Source: Cytophagales bacterium | Lineage (GTDB): Bacteria > Bacteroidota > Bacteroidia > Cytophagales > Microscillaceae | Assembly: GCA_013298075.1 (NCBI GenBank) | Contig: JAAFJG010000008.1 | Span: 1 to 64,000 of the forward strand | Length of the DNA stretch: 64,000 nucleotides | Reading direction: 5' to 3' | Shown: positions 61,861-64,000 of the stretch, one piece after another | How the letters are laid out: each line of letters starts with the position of its first letter | How positions within the stretch are numbered: position 1 is the first letter of the stretch | Program-made: the position numbers and the translations under genes | The notes under the pieces: model-generated | Seen by the model: only the letters and a program-made list of their open reading frames with translations | Database searches by the model: none | Told to the model about the DNA's origin: nothing

Positions 61861-64000
61861 ATGCAAAAATCATTGTTATTTTTTATTTTTTTTGGAACTA
61901 TTCTATCTATTTTTGCACAAGTTGATAGCACAGAAATCGATAAAATGAATAAATTAGATTTGATAGAAGGAAAAGAATCCGATGAAATGAAAGTAATTTC
62001 TGCCAGCCGTTCCAATCGTAAAATTAGTGAATTGCCTACCACTATTCAAGTAATCACCAAAGAAGAAATACAAAGAAATGGGTATGTTACTTTGGTTGAT
62101 GTATTGAAACACGTAGCAGGAATTCGTACTTCGCAACCCGGAAGTGGAGATTATGGTGAAAGTTTTTTGATGCGAGGTTTGGTAGGTAATTATTACACAA
62201 AAATATTATTAAATAGTATTCCTTTACAACCTTCTACCACAGGAACTTTGGCTATTGCTGAACAATTACCTATCGCACAAGCGGAGAGAATTGAGATAGT
62301 TTTTGGTCCTGCGTCTGCCATTTATGGAGCAGATGCGATGGCGGGAGTTATCAATATTATCACTCGAAATGCGGACAAAGGCAGTTTTACACAAGGCAAT
62401 GTGGTAAGTGGCGAATATGGGTATCGCCATTTTAATTTTTCGATGGGAGGAAAATTTGGGAAAGATAAAAACGTAGTCAAATATGTAGTGTATGGTAATT
62501 ATGCAAAAAGAGATGATTTGAATACTTTTTATGATAAAGATTTATATAATCCGCTGAATAATGTAAACTTTAATGACAATGCAAGAGCCGCCGCAGCCGC
62601 AAATCCTACTCTTTTTTTTCAAAATTTTATATTGGGTCAAGATTTTTCTCCCTATTATAAAGGTAGTTTATATACGCCAGAAATATCATCAAGACCTCAA
62701 AACAGTTATTTATTAGGAGCGCAAATACAATTTAAAAATTTTCAATTTAGTTTTAATGAAATGTATAGACAAAATCATTGGGCTATTGGATTAACTCCTT
62801 TAGTTTTTTCTTATGCTAATCCAAATACATTTTCAGGCGATAAGATACAACGTTTTACAGGAAGTTATAACAAAGAATGGGAAAAATGGTCTTTGACTGC
62901 TAATATTTCTTACAATAAATATAAAATGAATCCAAAATCTTCAAGAGGTTCTAATTATAGTGGATTTGGGGGAGTTTCTTATAAATATGCCGCTTCTGAT
63001 GATATTTTTGCAGAAGTTTTATTGCGTTTTATGTCTTCTAAAAAATGGGAATGGACGTTTGGAACATCTTTTCAAATCTCAAGTATTTTACCTTTGACTA
63101 ATGATTTGGCGCATCCTTTTGATGAAATTGGTTATCAACCTTTTTTAAAAACAATTCCTCAACCTTTGCCTATATTAGGAACTTTTGGGTATAATCCACA
63201 AGTATATTCTAATCTTGGTTTCTTTACACAATTTATTAAAACCTTAGATAAATGGACTTTTATAGGTGGTTTTAGAATAGATAGAAATTCAGGATACGAA
63301 AGTAATTCTGCTTTGTCTATTGCTCCTGTCGGTCAAGTAAGAATTTCTGCCCAATATAATATTAAAAAAGATTTATCTGTGCGAGCCTCTTTTGGGAGTG
63401 CTTTCAAATCCCCCTCTCCCTCTGAAACCTATATTTCATTGGGTATTCCTATTGAAGGCATCAATAAAGTAAATTATCAACAAATCCCAAATCCAAATTT
63501 AAAACCAGAATCACTTTTTTCGAGTGAGATAGGTGTACGTTATAATCCTAATAATAATTTTTCGTTAGAGGCAATTTTTTATTCTTATATTATCACTCAA
63601 AGAATATCTGCTATCATAACCACAGTTGATTTAAATACTTATCCTAATGCGATTAGTGGGCAAAATCCAACAGACGTTAGAGCAAGAAGTTATAGCAATG
63701 ATGCCTTATCAAGTTCTGAACTAGCCAGTGCACAAATCATTGCTAAATATAAAAACTTAATCCCAAAATGGAATTTTAACATCGATGGAAGTTTTTCTTA
63801 TAGTCAAGGTACAGAAGTATTGCCTGATGACCCTTTGAGAGCCAATGATGGTGGTACAATCAATGAATTTAGAATGATACCACGCTGGTCTGGAAAATTA
63901 AATTTTGATTTTTCTCCTTATAAAAATTGGTATGTTAGATTTGAAAATATAACGATGTCTTCTTGGCAACAACGATACACTTTAAATGCTAATCAATCTA
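61861..64000 (+). CDS. TonB-dependent receptor, 5' part (runs off the window)
   Basis: At least 713 codons from ATG 61861 to the window edge; the frame is open throughout the sampled parts and still open at 64000. The product has a signal peptide (ending IFAQ), then a plug domain with VISASRSNRKISELPTTIQV, RIEIVFGPASAIYGADAMAG and VINIITR, followed by barrel strands. It has no N-terminal CarboxypepD_reg domain, so it is the simple siderophore- or cofactor-receptor layout, not a SusC. The ligand cannot be read from the sequence. The 3' end lies outside the window. Confidence 0.94.
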   Translation, partial: MQKSLLFFIFFGTILSIFAQVDSTEIDKMNKLDLIEGKESDEMKVISASRSNRKISELPTTIQVITKEEIQRNGYVTLVDVLKHVAGIRTSQPGSGDYGESFLMRGLVGNYYTKILLNSIPLQPSTTGTLAIAEQLPIAQAERIEIVFGPASAIYGADAMAGVINIITRNADKGSFTQGNVVSGEYGYRHFNFSMGGKFGKDKNVVKYVVYGNYAKRDDLNTFYDKDLYNPLNNVNFNDNARAAAAANPTLFFQNFILGQDFSPYYKGSLYTPEISSRPQNSYLLGAQIQFKNFQFSFNEMYRQNHWAIGLTPLVFSYANPNTFSGDKIQRFTGSYNKEWEKWSLTANISYNKYKMNPKSSRGSNYSGFGGVSYKYAASDDIFAEVLLRFMSSKKWEWTFGTSFQISSILPLTNDLAHPFDEIGYQPFLKTIPQPLPILGTFGYNPQVYSNLGFFTQFIKTLDKWTFIGGFRIDRNSGYESNSALSIAPVGQVRISAQYNIKKDLSVRASFGSAFKSPSPSETYISLGIPIEGINKVNYQQIPNPNLKPESLFSSEIGVRYNPNNNFSLEAIFYSYIITQRISAIITTVDLNTYPNAISGQNPTDVRARSYSNDALSSSELASAQIIAKYKNLIPKWNFNIDGSFSYSQGTEVLPDDPLRANDGGTINEFRMIPRWSGKLNFDFSPYKNWYVRFENITMSSWQQRYTLNANQS

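Noticed and set aside
1-64000. tRNA, rRNA, riboswitch, CRISPR array or complete insertion sequence
   Set aside because: I looked for the usual conserved sequences and found none; small RNAs without conserved sequence cannot be excluded by eye.

Overview
This window looks like chromosomal DNA of a low-G+C Bacteroidota, most likely a Cytophagales-type (flexibacter-like) bacterium; the genus cannot be named from the sequence alone. The signs are a type III (GlnN) glutamine synthetase, many exported proteins whose signal peptides end in FAQ or in a lipobox Cys, a TonB-dependent receptor, a BamA-like barrel, a GWxTD lipoprotein, a propeller-type LytS sensor kinase with a LytTR regulator, and repeated promoters of the Bacteroidota type (TTTG near -33, TAnnTTTG near -7). 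No rRNA, tRNA, CRISPR array or intact transposase gene was found.

Layout. 1-2100: a minus-strand three-gene operon encoding a membrane-anchored GTPase, a tail-anchored protein and a small protein. 2108-4303: glnN. 4480-9953: a type III restriction-modification operon (mod, a GxxExxY nuclease-like gene, res). 10276-19039: a ParA ATPase, an Rpn-type nuclease, a lone DUF4255 protein, DinB, a GWxTD lipoprotein, an esterase, a class I amidotransferase and an orphan PD-(D/E)XK-like protein. 19396-23134: sensor kinase plus LytTR regulator. 23355-31975: a run of eleven exported or lipoprotein genes, three of which sit behind near-identical promoter modules. 32411-36593: a CzcA/CusA-type metal efflux pump and its adaptor. 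37310-45772: iron-type alcohol dehydrogenase, a DUF4132 giant protein with a small partner, and a YbdK-type carboxylate-amine ligase. 45925-51870: a 59-residue small protein, a lipoprotein behind a palindromic operator, a BamA-like barrel, a DUF697/SHOCT protein and a TPR-SpoIIE phosphatase. 52081-61344: sigma-like factor, membrane anti-sigma-like protein, beta-barrel, MORN lipoprotein, jelly-roll lipoprotein, zinc ribbon and a secreted TPR-CHAT protease. 61861-64000: a TonB receptor cut by the window edge.

Two regions stand out. First, the LytTR regulator gene is followed by three copies of one promoter module. Each carries a 10-bp direct repeat at exactly 21-bp spacing, which is the known geometry of LytTR sites, so the kinase and regulator may drive the downstream exported genes. 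The copies also carry remnants of the regulator gene's 3' end, so they arose by local duplication. Second, the sigma/anti-sigma/TPR-CHAT region has the parts for a protease-gated envelope response. The start of its sigma gene has been triplicated, leaving two truncated copies.

The intergenic DNA is dense in repeats. Nine copies or remnants of a roughly 215-bp element with three hairpins and imperfect terminal inverted repeats (called the three-hairpin element here) lie scattered between genes, together with three other short repeat families. All were found by eye. Family assignments rest on recognised motifs, not on database searches.
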